The notes: generated by a model from the letters alone, not told the origin. A DNA stretch of 64,000 nucleotides from an uncultured Pigmentiphaga sp. (GCA_937891425.1 CALAGD010000088.1:16126-80125), one strand, 5' to 3'; positions 36,024 through 45,027 are shown, counted from the first letter of the stretch. Program-made: numbers and translations.

Positions 36024-36662
36024 ATGAAACTCTATTCATTTTTCAACAGCTCTACGTCGTATCGCGCGCGTATCGCTCTGGCTCTCAAGGGTATCGAGTA
36101 CGAGTACGTGCCGGTCGACATCCGGAAGAAAGAGCATCGCACCGACGAGTACATCGGCCTGAACCCGTCGGCCAACGTGCCGTTGCTGGTCGATGGCGAC
36201 GTGCAGCTGGGGCAGTCGCTCGCCATCATCGATTATCTCGATGCGAAGTATCCCGAGCCCCGGCTGATCCCGGCCGATCCGCTGCAACGTGCACGTGTCC
36301 TCGAGCTGTCGTATGCCATCGCCTGCGACATCCACCCGGTAAACAACTTGCGCATCCTGCGCTATCTGATGGGTGAGCTGGGCGTGAGCGAAGAGCAGAA
36401 AAACGTGTGGTACGCCCACTGGATCGCCGAGGGCCTGGGTGCGGTGGAACGGCTGCTGCAGCGTCATGGAAGCGGCCCCTACTGCTTCGGCGATGCACCC
36501 ACGCTGGCAGATGTCTGCCTGGTGCCGCAAGTGGCCAACGCCGTGCGCATGAAGTGCGACGTGTCGCCGTATCTGCGCACCATGGCGGTGTACCAGCATT
36601 GCACGGCCCAGCCGGCATTCCAGAAGGCCGCCCCGTCGGCCCAGCCGGATTTCAACCCGTGA
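36024..36662 (+). CDS. Maleylpyruvate (maleylacetoacetate) isomerase, zeta-class GST
   Basis: 212-aa glutathione-S-transferase-fold isomerase. The N-terminal FNSSTSYRARIALALKGIEYE contains the zeta-class SSTSYRARIAL motif with catalytic Ser, and LNPSANVPLLVDGDVQLGQSLAIIDYL binds glutathione. In this operon it should convert maleylpyruvate to fumarylpyruvate, between gtdA and the hydrolase. Whether it can also serve maleylacetoacetate in tyrosine breakdown is not decidable. Confidence 0.92.
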   Translation: MKLYSFFNSSTSYRARIALALKGIEYEYVPVDIRKKEHRTDEYIGLNPSANVPLLVDGDVQLGQSLAIIDYLDAKYPEPRLIPADPLQRARVLELSYAIACDIHPVNNLRILRYLMGELGVSEEQKNVWYAHWIAEGLGAVERLLQRHGSGPYCFGDAPTLADVCLVPQVANAVRMKCDVSPYLRTMAVYQHCTAQPAFQKAAPSAQPDFNP

Positions 36663-36717
36663 GGCAAGCCGCGCGCAGTCACGAGCTGTGCGCGCGCATT
36701 GGTCAACTCTAGCAAGG

Positions 36718-36735
36718 GGCGGCCTGTGGGCCGCC
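36718..36735 (+). repeat. Intra-operon GC hairpin before the 3-hydroxybenzoate hydroxylase gene
   Basis: GGCGGCC-TGTG-GGCCGCC is a perfect seven-pair stem lying in the 95-nt gap between the isomerase stop and the hydroxylase start. There is no T-run after it, so it may be a processing or stabilising element rather than a terminator. Confidence 0.4.
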
Positions 36736-36757
36736 TGAAGAAGTGAAGGAGCGATTC

Positions 36758-37978
36758 ATGAGTCAAGCAACTCCATCGCGATCGGTCATCGTCGTGGGTG
36801 GCGGCATTGGCGGGCTCGCAGCTGCGCTGGCATTGTCGCGGCTGGGCATTACCGTTCAATTGCTTGAACAAAGTGATACCATCGGTGAAATCGGTGCCGG
36901 CATCCAGCTTGGTCCCAACGCCTTTGCTGCCCTGGATGCGCTGGGTGCGGGCGAGCGGGCGCGGAGCCGGGCTGTATTCACGGATCGTCTCATCATGCGC
37001 GATGCCATCGATACGTCCGACATCGTTACCGTCGAGACGGGCGATGCATTCCGCAAGCGTTTCGGCAATCCCTATGCGGTCATCCACCGTGCCGACATCC
37101 ATACTTCCATCCTGGAAGAAGTGCAGGAAAGCGACCGCATCACCTTCAAGACATCCACCCGCATCACCGGCTACGAGTTCGTGGGCGACAAGGTCGAGGT
37201 CATTGACGAGCACGGCAATCGTTACCGTGCCGATGCCATCATTGGGGCAGACGGCGTCAAGTCGGCCATCCGCCAGCAGATGATCGGCGACCCCGCGCGC
37301 GTCACCGGCCACGTGGTCTACCGGGCGGTGGTCGATGTCGAGCGCATGCCCGAGGAACTGCAGATCAATGCGCCCGTGGTGTGGGCGGGCCCCAACTGCC
37401 ACCTGGTGCACTATCCGCTGCGCGGCGGCCGGCAGTACAACCTCGTGGTCACCTTCCACAGCCGTGAGAAGGAAGAGTGGGGCGTGCGTGACGGCAGCAA
37501 GGAAGAGGTGCTCAGTTACTTCAACGAAGTGCACCCCACGCCGCATCAGATGCTCGACCGTCCCACCTCCTGGCGCCGCTGGTCGACGGCCGACCGCGAG
37601 CCTGTGGACAGCTGGAGCGATGGTCCGGTCACGCTGCTGGGCGATGCTGCCCACCCGATGGCGCAATATATGGCGCAAGGCGCGTGCATGGCGCTGGAAG
37701 ACTCGGTCACGCTGGCTGCGGCCGTGAAAGCGTGCGACTTCGACTTCCCCCGGGCGTTCAAGTTGTACGACTCGGTGCGCATTCCCCGCACGGCCCGCGT
37801 GGTGCTGTCCACCCGTGAGATGGGCCGCATCTACCACGCCAAGGGTGTGGAGCGCTTCGTTCGCAACTCGCTGTGGGTCGGACGCACGCAAGAGCAGTTC
37901 TACGACGCCCTGCAGTGGGTGTATGGCTGGAAGGCCGAGAACTGCCTGGAAGGCACGCGCCTCCAGCGCAAGGACTGA
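36758..37978 (+). CDS. 3-hydroxybenzoate 6-hydroxylase (FAD monooxygenase)
   Basis: 406-aa flavoprotein that converts 3-hydroxybenzoate to gentisate using NADH and O2. N-terminal VIVVGGGIGGLAAALALSRLGI, EIGAGIQLGPNAFAALDALG, DG motif IIGADGVKSAIRQQM and GD motif VTLLGDAAHPMAQYMAQGACMALEDSVTLA; this AQGACMALED form marks the salicylate/3-hydroxybenzoate hydroxylase group. Final gene of the gentisate operon, feeding gtdA. AAGGAG precedes the start. A salicylate hydroxylase is the main alternative, but the gentisate context favours this call. Confidence 0.87.
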   Translation: MSQATPSRSVIVVGGGIGGLAAALALSRLGITVQLLEQSDTIGEIGAGIQLGPNAFAALDALGAGERARSRAVFTDRLIMRDAIDTSDIVTVETGDAFRKRFGNPYAVIHRADIHTSILEEVQESDRITFKTSTRITGYEFVGDKVEVIDEHGNRYRADAIIGADGVKSAIRQQMIGDPARVTGHVVYRAVVDVERMPEELQINAPVVWAGPNCHLVHYPLRGGRQYNLVVTFHSREKEEWGVRDGSKEEVLSYFNEVHPTPHQMLDRPTSWRRWSTADREPVDSWSDGPVTLLGDAAHPMAQYMAQGACMALEDSVTLAAAVKACDFDFPRAFKLYDSVRIPRTARVVLSTREMGRIYHAKGVERFVRNSLWVGRTQEQFYDALQWVYGWKAENCLEGTRLQRKD

Positions 37979-38024
37979 TCAGCCATGAGGTGCCGGCGGT
38001 GGGGCCGTGGCGCCCCACCGGCAC

Positions 38025-38558
38025 TCAGGTACTGGCTGCACGGCGCTTGATTTCTTCGTGCCGTCGGCTCATTTCCTCGCGTAACAGCCGGCGTTCCCGC
38101 GCCGCTTCGTAGCGCTTGCGCTCTTCGTCGGTGGTTGGCACCAAGGGGGGCACGGGTACCGGCTTGCCTGCATCGTCGAGCGCTACCATCGTGAAATAGC
38201 AGCTGTTGGTGTGGCGCACCACCTTCCTGCGGATGTCTTCGGTCACCACCTTGATGCCGATCTCCATGGAAGTGCGACCGGTGTAATTCACCGAGGCGAG
38301 GAAGGTGACCAGCTCGCCCACGTGGATGGGTTCGCGAAAGATGACCTGGTCTACCGACAACGTCACCACATAGTGCCCGGCATAGCGGCTGGCGCACGCA
38401 TATGCAACCTGGTCGAGATACTTGAGAATGTGCCCACCATGCACATTCCCCGAAAAGTTCGCCATGTCGGGTGTCATGAGAATGGTCATCGACAATTGAT
38501 GATTGCCCGACATGGGTTCGCTTCGCGCATTCCCGGCGGGCCGACTGTTCGTATCCAT
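38025..38558 (-). CDS. Acyl-CoA thioesterase, hotdog fold (YciA/BFIT type)
   Basis: 177-aa hotdog thioesterase: MTILMTPDMANFSGNVHGGHILKYLDQVAYACASRYAGHYVVT is the YciA-like signature with the Asn/His-Gly-Gly motif and Asp, followed by VDQVIFREPIHVGELVTFLASVNYTGRTSMEI. A charged helical C-terminus (about residues 140-177) follows the domain. It should hydrolyse acyl-CoAs. The ATG at 38558 has GAGGT in front; the later ATG at 38513 would remove 15 N-terminal residues. Convergent with the gentisate operon. Confidence 0.9.
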   Translation of the reverse strand: MDTNSRPAGNARSEPMSGNHQLSMTILMTPDMANFSGNVHGGHILKYLDQVAYACASRYAGHYVVTLSVDQVIFREPIHVGELVTFLASVNYTGRTSMEIGIKVVTEDIRRKVVRHTNSCYFTMVALDDAGKPVPVPPLVPTTDEERKRYEAARERRLLREEMSRRHEEIKRRAAST

Positions 38559-38606
38559 GGGTTTACCTCGATGCCTGGCGCCAACGCACGGGGCGGCACG
38601 CAGGCC

Positions 38607-39152
38607 TCATGATGCAGGCGGCGGCTCGGTACGCCGTACGGCATGAGGCCGTTCCTGCGGGTCGTAGCCGCGGCTGCGCAGCCAGTCGCGCAGTGCGAGA
38701 CCGGTGGCGCTGGGCCAGAACTTCACGCGTTCGAACGGAATGTGCCGCCATTCGGCAAGTTCTTCATTCAGCCGGATCCGACCAGCTGCCTTCACATGAT
38801 AGGCGATGATGAGCTGGTTCATGCGCGCAAACGGGTAATGGCCGATGAAGCCGGGCGGCTCTTCGGCGTCAAGATCCAGTTCTTCCTTCACCTCGCGCAC
38901 GACTGCCTCGGCCGGGTCTTCGTTTTTCTCCAGGAAGCCGGTAATCAGGGCAAACGAACCGGGCTGCCACAGCACGTTGCGGGCAAGGATGATGCCCTGG
39001 TTGTGTTCGACCACCGCAGCAACCACCGGGGTAGGATTGTCCCAATGAATGAAGCCACACCCCGGCGCCGGACACACGCCGCGCTCGACGCCGCCCAGCA
39101 TTTGACGCTGCAGCGGTTCGCCGCATTGGGGGCAAAACCTGAACATGCTCAT
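38607..39152 (-). CDS. NUDIX hydrolase with N-terminal zinc ribbon
   Basis: 181-aa NudC-like protein: zinc ribbon (CPQCGEPL ... CPAPGCGF), then a NUDIX domain with the box GFLEKNEDPAEAVVREVKEELDLD, matching GX5EX7REUXEEXGU except the usual Gly near the end. It probably hydrolyses a nucleoside diphosphate derivative such as NADH or an ADP-sugar; the substrate cannot be set from sequence. Confidence 0.87.
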   Translation of the reverse strand: MSMFRFCPQCGEPLQRQMLGGVERGVCPAPGCGFIHWDNPTPVVAAVVEHNQGIILARNVLWQPGSFALITGFLEKNEDPAEAVVREVKEELDLDAEEPPGFIGHYPFARMNQLIIAYHVKAAGRIRLNEELAEWRHIPFERVKFWPSATGLALRDWLRSRGYDPQERPHAVRRTEPPPAS

Positions 39153-39164
39153 GATGGCGCGCCG

Positions 39165-40088
39165 TCAGAGTCCGCTGGGCAGGGTGGCCGGGGCCACCGG
39201 CTCCGCGTCGTTGCCGGAGCCCGATGCGTCGCCCGGCGCGGCAGTTGTGGCCGGCCTGGCCGTAACCGTGTCGGGCGCACTGCCGGCGCCCGTCTGGCCT
39301 CGTGCCTGCGGACGGCCACCGCCCCATCCCTTGAGGGCATTGCCGACCGAATCCATGACGCCGCTCAGCACGTCGATGGGCACGGGAAATACGATGGTGG
39401 ATGAGCGGTCGTTGGCGATGTCGTTCAGGGTGGACAGATAACGCAGCAGCATGGCTTCGGGCACCTCGCTCAGCCGTTGCGCCGCCTGCACCAGGCGCTC
39501 GGCGGCCTGGAATTCCCCTTCCGCGTTGATCACGCGCGCACGTCGGTTGCGCTCGGCTTCCGCCTGCTGGGCGATGGCGCGCACCATGCTTTCGTCGATG
39601 TCGACGTGCTTGATCTCCACGTTCGACACCTTGATGCCCCAGGCGTCGGTCTGGGCGTCGAGGATGGCGCGCAGGTCGGCGTTCAGCTTGTCGCGCTCGG
39701 CCAGCATGTCATCCAGATCGTGCTTGCCCAGCACCGAGCGCAGCGTGGTCTGGGCGAGCTGGCTGGTGGCCTCAAGGTAATTCTCGACCTGAATGACGGC
39801 CTTGTCGGGGTCGACCACGCGGAAGTACACCACGGCGTTGACCTTGACCGAAACGTTGTCGCGCGAGATGACGTCCTGGCTGGGCACATCGAGGACGATC
39901 ATGCGCAGGTCGACGCGCACCAGCTGCTGTACGAACGGGACCAGGATGATCAACCCGGGGCCCTTTACGCCGCTGAACCGACCGAGGGTAAAGACCACGC
40001 CGCGCTCGTACTCGCGCAGGACGCGCACCATGGACAGCAGCAGGCCGGCCAGGAGCACCACAACGACTGCATACGGGATGAGGGCCAT
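39165..40088 (-). CDS. Slipin/stomatin-like SPFH membrane protein
   Basis: 307-aa protein with a single N-terminal hydrophobic hairpin (about residues 5-22) and the SPFH domain: VVFTLGRFSGVKGPGLIILVPFVQQLVRVDLR, VDPDKAVIQVENYLEATSQLAQTTLRSVLG, and WGIKVSNVEIKHVDI, typical of slipins. The C-terminus is a low-complexity Gly/Ala/Thr tail. It lies 37 nt after nfeD, and the NfeD-slipin pair is a well-known conserved couple in membrane-microdomain quality control. Confidence 0.93.
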   Translation of the reverse strand: MALIPYAVVVVLLAGLLLSMVRVLREYERGVVFTLGRFSGVKGPGLIILVPFVQQLVRVDLRMIVLDVPSQDVISRDNVSVKVNAVVYFRVVDPDKAVIQVENYLEATSQLAQTTLRSVLGKHDLDDMLAERDKLNADLRAILDAQTDAWGIKVSNVEIKHVDIDESMVRAIAQQAEAERNRRARVINAEGEFQAAERLVQAAQRLSEVPEAMLLRYLSTLNDIANDRSSTIVFPVPIDVLSGVMDSVGNALKGWGGGRPQARGQTGAGSAPDTVTARPATTAAPGDASGSGNDAEPVAPATLPSGL

Positions 40089-40125
40089 AGTGCCATTCTC
40101 CTTCAGTGAACGGTGCAGGGACGCG

Positions 40126-41697
40126 TCAGTCCCGGCGGTCGGTTTGAGCGGGTTGTGCTTGGGCCGGCCCTACGTGGAGGGTAAGCCCTTCGCGTCGCAA
40201 TATGCGCACCACGTCGTCCGGTTGCAACGACCTGTCCGTCTCCGCGCGGGCATCCCAGAGCTCGCCGTGGATCTGCACGACGCCGCTGTTGCCGGCCCAG
40301 GACCGGACCCGTGCGAGCTGTCCGATGAGCGTGGCGTTGCCGCTGACCACCTTGCCACGGTGGGCTCGTACGACCGCGGCCAGCACGAACACCAGCAGGG
40401 CCAGGCTGATGACGGCGGTTACCACGATGAGGGTGGGGGATATCTCGAAGCCCGGGATGCTTCCGTCGAAAAGGAAGATCGAACCTAGCGCGAACGCTAC
40501 CACTCCGCCCAGGCCGAGCAGGCCGAACGAGGTCACGAAGGCTTCCGCAACCATCAGGCCGACGCCGAGGAGCAGCAGCCCCACTCCGACGAAGCTGATG
40601 GGCAGCATGTTGAGCGCCAGCAAGGCGACCAGCAGGCTGGTAGCCCCGAGCACGCCGGGGAACATGGCACCCGGATTCATCAGTTCGAAGATAATGCCGT
40701 AGATGCCGAGCAGCAGCAGGATGTAGGCCAGGTTCGGGTTGGTGATGATGGCCAGAAAGCGAGCACGCCAGTCGGGTTCAACCGGCACCAGCTCGGCATC
40801 GCGGGTATCGAGCGTGGCCGTGCTGCTGCCAAGCCTGACGGTGCGGCCGTGAGCCTGCTGCAGCAGGTGGTCGAGGTCATGCGCGATGAGTTCGACGACG
40901 TTCTGCTTCAGCGCCTCCTGGGCCGGCAGGCTCTCGGCGTGCCGTACGGCGCGCTCGGCCCAGTCGGCATTGCGTCCATGGATGTCGGCCAGGCTGCGGA
41001 TATAGGCGACCGAATCGTTGATGGCCTTGCTGGTCATGGCGTCGGCACTCTGGCGCTGGCTCTCGCGGGTGCGGGTCTTGTCGGCGGCGCCGTCCTCGTC
41101 CGTAGCGTCGTCGGCTCCGTCGCCGGGCAGCGGCGTCGGCGCACCCCCCATCTGCACGGGCGTGGCGGCGCCAAGGTTGGTTCCCGGGGCCATGGCAGCA
41201 AGGTGGCTGGCGTACATCAGGTAGGTGCCCGCGCTGGCGGCCTGGGCGCCGCTGGGGGCGACGTACATGATGACGGGTATGGGCGAGGCCAGGATGGCCT
41301 GATTGATCTCGCGCATGGACGACACCAGACCACCGGGCGTGTCGATGCGAATCACGACAAAACCCATGCCTGCCGCGGCGGCCCTGGCCAGTTCCCGTAC
41401 CAGGTACTCGGCGCTGGCCGGGCCGATCGCGCCGGTAATGGTGAGCAGCACGCCGCGCGGGCGGCCGGAGGGTGCAGCGCGCGGCGGGTCGGATCGTGCA
41501 TTTCCGGAGGAGGCCGCTGGCGCACTGGCTGCTGCGGGCGTGGTGGACGTCGTCCAGGCGGGTGTGGTGTCGAGGACGGCAATGCCCTCGGCACGGGACA
41601 GGTTACCGGCCGCGTGGGCAGTGGCAAGCATCAGGCAGGCCAGCAGGCACAGCAACCACGTGACAGACGCGCAGGGACGATTCAAGGCGAACTCCAT
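40126..41697 (-). CDS. nfeD: NfeD-family membrane serine protease
   Basis: 523-aa protein: signal peptide (about 1-29), ClpP-class protease domain with VVIRIDTPGGLVSSMREINQAIL, the nucleophile region PSGAQAASAGTYLMYASH, and MTSKAINDSVAYIRSLA; then four or five membrane helices (about 330-440) and a C-terminal OB-fold NfeD domain. Between the protease motifs is an acidic insert rich in Asp/Glu (about 215-235). Paired with the downstream slipin, which such proteases cleave in known cases. The ATG at 41697 is picked to start the signal peptide. Confidence 0.9.
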   Translation of the reverse strand: MEFALNRPCASVTWLLCLLACLMLATAHAAGNLSRAEGIAVLDTTPAWTTSTTPAAASAPAASSGNARSDPPRAAPSGRPRGVLLTITGAIGPASAEYLVRELARAAAAGMGFVVIRIDTPGGLVSSMREINQAILASPIPVIMYVAPSGAQAASAGTYLMYASHLAAMAPGTNLGAATPVQMGGAPTPLPGDGADDATDEDGAADKTRTRESQRQSADAMTSKAINDSVAYIRSLADIHGRNADWAERAVRHAESLPAQEALKQNVVELIAHDLDHLLQQAHGRTVRLGSSTATLDTRDAELVPVEPDWRARFLAIITNPNLAYILLLLGIYGIIFELMNPGAMFPGVLGATSLLVALLALNMLPISFVGVGLLLLGVGLMVAEAFVTSFGLLGLGGVVAFALGSIFLFDGSIPGFEISPTLIVVTAVISLALLVFVLAAVVRAHRGKVVSGNATLIGQLARVRSWAGNSGVVQIHGELWDARAETDRSLQPDDVVRILRREGLTLHVGPAQAQPAQTDRRD

Positions 41698-41720
41698 GTG
41701 GCCCCCTCTGGGGGCCTCCT

Positions 41721-42872
41721 TCAATGGGCAAAGTACAGCCTCGCGATGTCGCGCGCAAGAGCGGTCAGGCGTTCGGGTGCGCGGGCATAGGCTGCCTCGA
41801 GCGCGATCGGCCCAGGGGCCAGGCTGAAGGCCGCGGTCAGACCTTCGTCGTACAGAGCTTCGTAACCTTCTCCGAGGGCACCACAGAGCACGACCGCGGG
41901 TACGCCCGCGGCGCGGGCGAGCCGGATCACGCCGGCGGGGGCCTTGCCGGACGAGGTTTGCGCATCGAAACGGCCCTCGGCCGTAAAGACCAGACTGGCC
42001 TGGCGGATGTGCTGCTCGAGCCGGGTGAGGTCGGCGATGAGATCGAAACCGCGCCGCAGTCGGCCGCCCAGGAAGGTCACCGCCGCGAAGCCGGTGCCAC
42101 CGGCCGCGCCCACGCCGGGCTGGTCGCGCAGGTCGTGCTTCAGCGTGTCGCGTGCCACGTCGGCAAAGTGGGCGAGGGCGGCGTCGAGCTGCCTCACGTC
42201 GGCCGTCGACGCGCCCTTCTGCGGGCCAAAAATGGCTGAGGCCCCGTTGGGCCCGCACAGGGGGTTGTTGACATCTGCAGCGACCTCGATGTTGACCTCA
42301 CGCGCGCGCGGGTGAAGACCCGACGTGTCGATGCGGGCAAGTCGTGCGAGTGCAGCACCGCCCGGATCCAGGTCGGTGCCCCCGGCATCGAGCAGGCGTA
42401 CGCCCAGAGCCTGGAGCATGCCTGCGCCACCGTCGTTGGTCGCGCTCCCTCCCAGGGCAAGCACGATGCGTCGGGCTCCGGCATCAAGGGCGTGAACCAT
42501 CAGTTCGCCGACACCGTAGGTGGTGGTCTGCAAGGGGTTGCGGCACGCAGCTGGCAGTTGTTCCAGCCCGGCGGCGCTGGCCAGCTCGATGATGGCCGTC
42601 CCGTCGTCCAGGATGGCCCACTCGGCTTCGGTCGGCACACCGTCGGCGCGCCGCACGCGGGCCCGATGGCGCCGTCCCGGGGTTGCCTGCAGTATGGCGT
42701 CGATGGTGCCTTCGCCGCCATCGGCGATGGGAATGCAGGTGTAGACGGCGTCAGGGCGCGCCAGCCGGATGCCGGCCGCGATGGCCTGGGCTGCGTCGTG
42801 GGCAGAGCAGCTTTCCTTCAGCGAATCGGGTGCGATGACGATGCGGGGCGGGATGGAATCGGGCATGGACAT
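41721..42872 (-). CDS. glxK: Glycerate kinase (GlxK/GarK class)
   Basis: 383-aa glycerate 2-kinase type protein: RIVIAPDSLKESCSAHDAAQAIAAGI, IADGGEGTIDAIL, LALGGSATNDGGAGMLQALG and FTAEGRFDAQTSSGKAPAGV are the class hallmarks. It phosphorylates glycerate for entry to glycolysis. The ATG at 42872 is chosen over a TTG at 42881 and an ATG at 42866; no strong ribosome site is visible. It is divergent from a Bug receptor gene. Confidence 0.93.
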   Translation of the reverse strand: MSMPDSIPPRIVIAPDSLKESCSAHDAAQAIAAGIRLARPDAVYTCIPIADGGEGTIDAILQATPGRRHRARVRRADGVPTEAEWAILDDGTAIIELASAAGLEQLPAACRNPLQTTTYGVGELMVHALDAGARRIVLALGGSATNDGGAGMLQALGVRLLDAGGTDLDPGGAALARLARIDTSGLHPRAREVNIEVAADVNNPLCGPNGASAIFGPQKGASTADVRQLDAALAHFADVARDTLKHDLRDQPGVGAAGGTGFAAVTFLGGRLRRGFDLIADLTRLEQHIRQASLVFTAEGRFDAQTSSGKAPAGVIRLARAAGVPAVVLCGALGEGYEALYDEGLTAAFSLAPGPIALEAAYARAPERLTALARDIARLYFAH

Positions 42873-42895
42873 TGATATCAAGTGTGTGCAAGCGG

Positions 42896-42911
42896 CTTGA
42901 CTGACGTCAAG
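42896..42911. promoter_or_regulatory. Inverted repeat in the glxK-Bug divergent region
   Basis: CTTGAC-TGAC-GTCAAG, six-base arms with a four-base centre, between the divergent glycerate kinase and Bug receptor genes. Candidate operator; no adjacent regulator gene is certain to bind it. Confidence 0.35.
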
Positions 42912-43125
42912 AGCATACTTCGGCAGTTGTTTACAATGTGCAAGCTATGGTTGTTGGGGAGAAACAGTGCTGCGGTCGATCGGTGCAAGCAATCCATCAC
43001 TCGGTCAGGGCAGCATGTCGTGCTGGCATTGTTTCAAACCCGGGTCGCTGCATCAATGGCAGTCCCCCACCGGATGTCCCGTCTCCCCACGCCGTTCAAC
43101 TCCTCCACTCTCACAAGGAAATCCT

Positions 43126-44097
43126 ATGAAACGTTTACTTACCGTCATCGCAGGCGGCCTGCTGAGCGCGCTCACGCTGGCTACCGCGGGTGCTGCCGAA
43201 TATCCGTCGCGCACCATCGAGTGGGTGATCCCGTATCCTCCGGGCGGGGGCACGGATATCGTCGGGCGCGTTCTGTCCGATGAAATGGGCAAGGCACTGG
43301 GCCGTACCATCGTGGTTGCGAACAAGCCGGGTGCGGCCACGGCCATCGGTGCCAGCTATACCGCTCGCGCCAAGCCCGACGGGTACACGGTCATGTCGGC
43401 CGATACGGCGACCCTGGCGGCCAACCCGTACCTGTACAAGAAGCTCACCTACAACCCCGAAACCGACTTCGACTCGGTAGGCCTGACGGTCCGGTTTCCG
43501 CTCATTCTGGTGGTGAACCCCTCGGTCCCGGCCAACAACTATGCCGAGTTCATCGAGTGGGTGAAGCAGCAGGGCAATGGTGTCGACTATGGCACTCCTG
43601 GGCCGGGTAGTCCCCACCACCTCGCCACCGAGCTGTTCCGCATCCGTACCGGCACGAACCTGGTACACGTCCCGTACAAGGGCGCGGCGCCGGCGGTGCA
43701 GGACGTTCTCGGCGGTCAGATCCCCATGATGTTCGTCGACTCGGCCACCGGCCAGCAGCACATTGCCGCCGGCACCTTGCGTCCCATCGCGGTCGCCAGC
43801 AATGCGCGCCTGGAAAGCTTCCCCGACGTACCCACGCTGCAGGAGCTGGGTCTGGACGGGTTCGAAGCCTACGCATGGCAAGGGGTGGTCGTACCCAAGG
43901 GCACGCCCAAGGAAATCATCGAACGCCTCAATGTGGAACTGGTGAAGGCGCTCAATAACCCCGAAGTGGTCGAGCGATTCAAGTCCATGGGTCTGGAAAT
44001 CACGCCCAGCACGCCCGAGGAAATGGATCAATACGCCGATGCCCAGCGCAAGCTCTGGAGCGAGGTGATCCGCACCAGCAACATCTCCCTCGACTGA
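43126..44097 (+). CDS. Tripartite tricarboxylate transporter receptor (Bug family)
   Basis: 323-aa periplasmic receptor: signal peptide (KRLLTVIAGGLLSALTLATAGAA), then YPSRTIEWVIPYPPGGGTDIVGR, GRTIVVANKPGAATAIGA, LVHVPYKGAAPAVQDVLGGQIPMMF. The start at 43126 has AAGGA upstream. No permease genes accompany it. It is the second Bug protein in this window and is divergent from glycerate kinase, so a glycerate or other hydroxy-acid ligand is possible but unproven. A strong terminator follows at 44123. Confidence 0.93.
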   Translation: MKRLLTVIAGGLLSALTLATAGAAEYPSRTIEWVIPYPPGGGTDIVGRVLSDEMGKALGRTIVVANKPGAATAIGASYTARAKPDGYTVMSADTATLAANPYLYKKLTYNPETDFDSVGLTVRFPLILVVNPSVPANNYAEFIEWVKQQGNGVDYGTPGPGSPHHLATELFRIRTGTNLVHVPYKGAAPAVQDVLGGQIPMMFVDSATGQQHIAAGTLRPIAVASNARLESFPDVPTLQELGLDGFEAYAWQGVVVPKGTPKEIIERLNVELVKALNNPEVVERFKSMGLEITPSTPEEMDQYADAQRKLWSEVIRTSNISLD

Positions 44098-44122
44098 TGC
44101 TGCAAGGCTGAGCATCATCATC

Positions 44123-44155
44123 AGAATGGCCGGATGTTCCGGCCATTCTTGTTTC
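44123..44155 (+). terminator. Rho-independent terminator after the Bug gene
   Basis: A perfect 12-pair stem (AGAATGGCCGGA with TCCGGCCATTCT) closed by TGT, followed by TGTTTC. It lies between convergent Bug and tetR genes and may serve both directions. Confidence 0.8.
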
Positions 44156-44177
44156 TGGGGCAGCGCCGTGCACGCCC

Positions 44178-44834
44178 CTACAGACCGCGTTCAACCATGT
44201 CGAGCGCGTGCGCCTGCATCTGCTGCCACTGTTCTGTCGGCACCCGGCCCAACGGGCCCTGCAGTCTCAACATCGCAAGTCCGTGTACGGTCGACCACGC
44301 CAGATATTCGGCACCGGGGCGGCGCTCGGCAGGCAGCACGCCGGCATCTACCATGGCGTCCAGCGCCGCACCCAGCAGCTGGAACGGGTTGAGGCCGCTC
44401 TTGCCTGCCTTGGCAGGATCGGTCACGCCTTCCACGACCTCGATCGGCACGAAGGCAGTACGAAACAGCCCCGGTTCCTGTTCGGCGAACCGGAGATAGC
44501 TGCGGCCCACCGCGCGCAGCATCTGTCGGGCCCGGTCTGCCGGAGCCAGAGCAGGAGGAATCGTCTCGATTTCCGCTTCCATCGACCGTGCGAGCTGCGA
44601 GAGGGCGGCAGAACGCACGGCATCGAGCAGGTCGTCCCGACTGGCAAAGTGACGGTAGGCAGCATTGGGCACGACGCCCACGCGCCGCGTCACTTCGCGC
44701 AGGACGACCGCATCAGGACCACCCTGGCGGGCCAGCTCCAGGCCCGCGGCGATGAGTGCCTGGCGCAGGTCGCCGTGGCGGTAGGTGCGGCGACGGGGTT
44801 TGTCTTCGATGGGGCTGGCTGAGGTACTGGTCAT
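44178..44834 (-). CDS. TetR-family regulator with WHG C-terminal domain
   Basis: 218-aa TetR repressor: a basic N-terminus (KPRRRTYRHGDLRQALI), helix-turn-helix VLREVTRRVGVVPNAAYRHFASRDDLLDAV and the WHG-type ligand domain (LAWSTVHGLAMLRLQG). The ligand is not predictable. A perfect 19-bp palindrome lies 70 bp upstream of its start, consistent with autoregulation. Divergent from the VOC gene. Confidence 0.9.
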   Translation of the reverse strand: MTSTSASPIEDKPRRRTYRHGDLRQALIAAGLELARQGGPDAVVLREVTRRVGVVPNAAYRHFASRDDLLDAVRSAALSQLARSMEAEIETIPPALAPADRARQMLRAVGRSYLRFAEQEPGLFRTAFVPIEVVEGVTDPAKAGKSGLNPFQLLGAALDAMVDAGVLPAERRPGAEYLAWSTVHGLAMLRLQGPLGRVPTEQWQQMQAHALDMVERGL

Positions 44835-44903
44835 GCGTGCTGCAACAAAGGGTGGGCGGGGGCCCGTGGACAGGGCGAATTATCTCTGATAAGGTCACAA
44901 TGC

Positions 44904-44922
44904 ATGTGGACGGCGTCCACAT
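44904..44922. promoter_or_regulatory. Candidate TetR operator (19-bp perfect palindrome)
   Basis: ATGTGGACG-G-CGTCCACAT, a perfect 9-1-9 palindrome in the 193-bp region between the divergent tetR and VOC genes. Size and symmetry fit a TetR dimer site. Operator role is inferred. Confidence 0.55.
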
Positions 44923-45027
44923 CAAGCCCTTCCCGGCCTTTCCGGCCCGTGAACGAGGCGTTCCGACGCATCCTCATCCAGCAGTACCTCCCTGTCATCC
45001 GGTCCAGTTCTCTTCCAGGAGAGTGCC

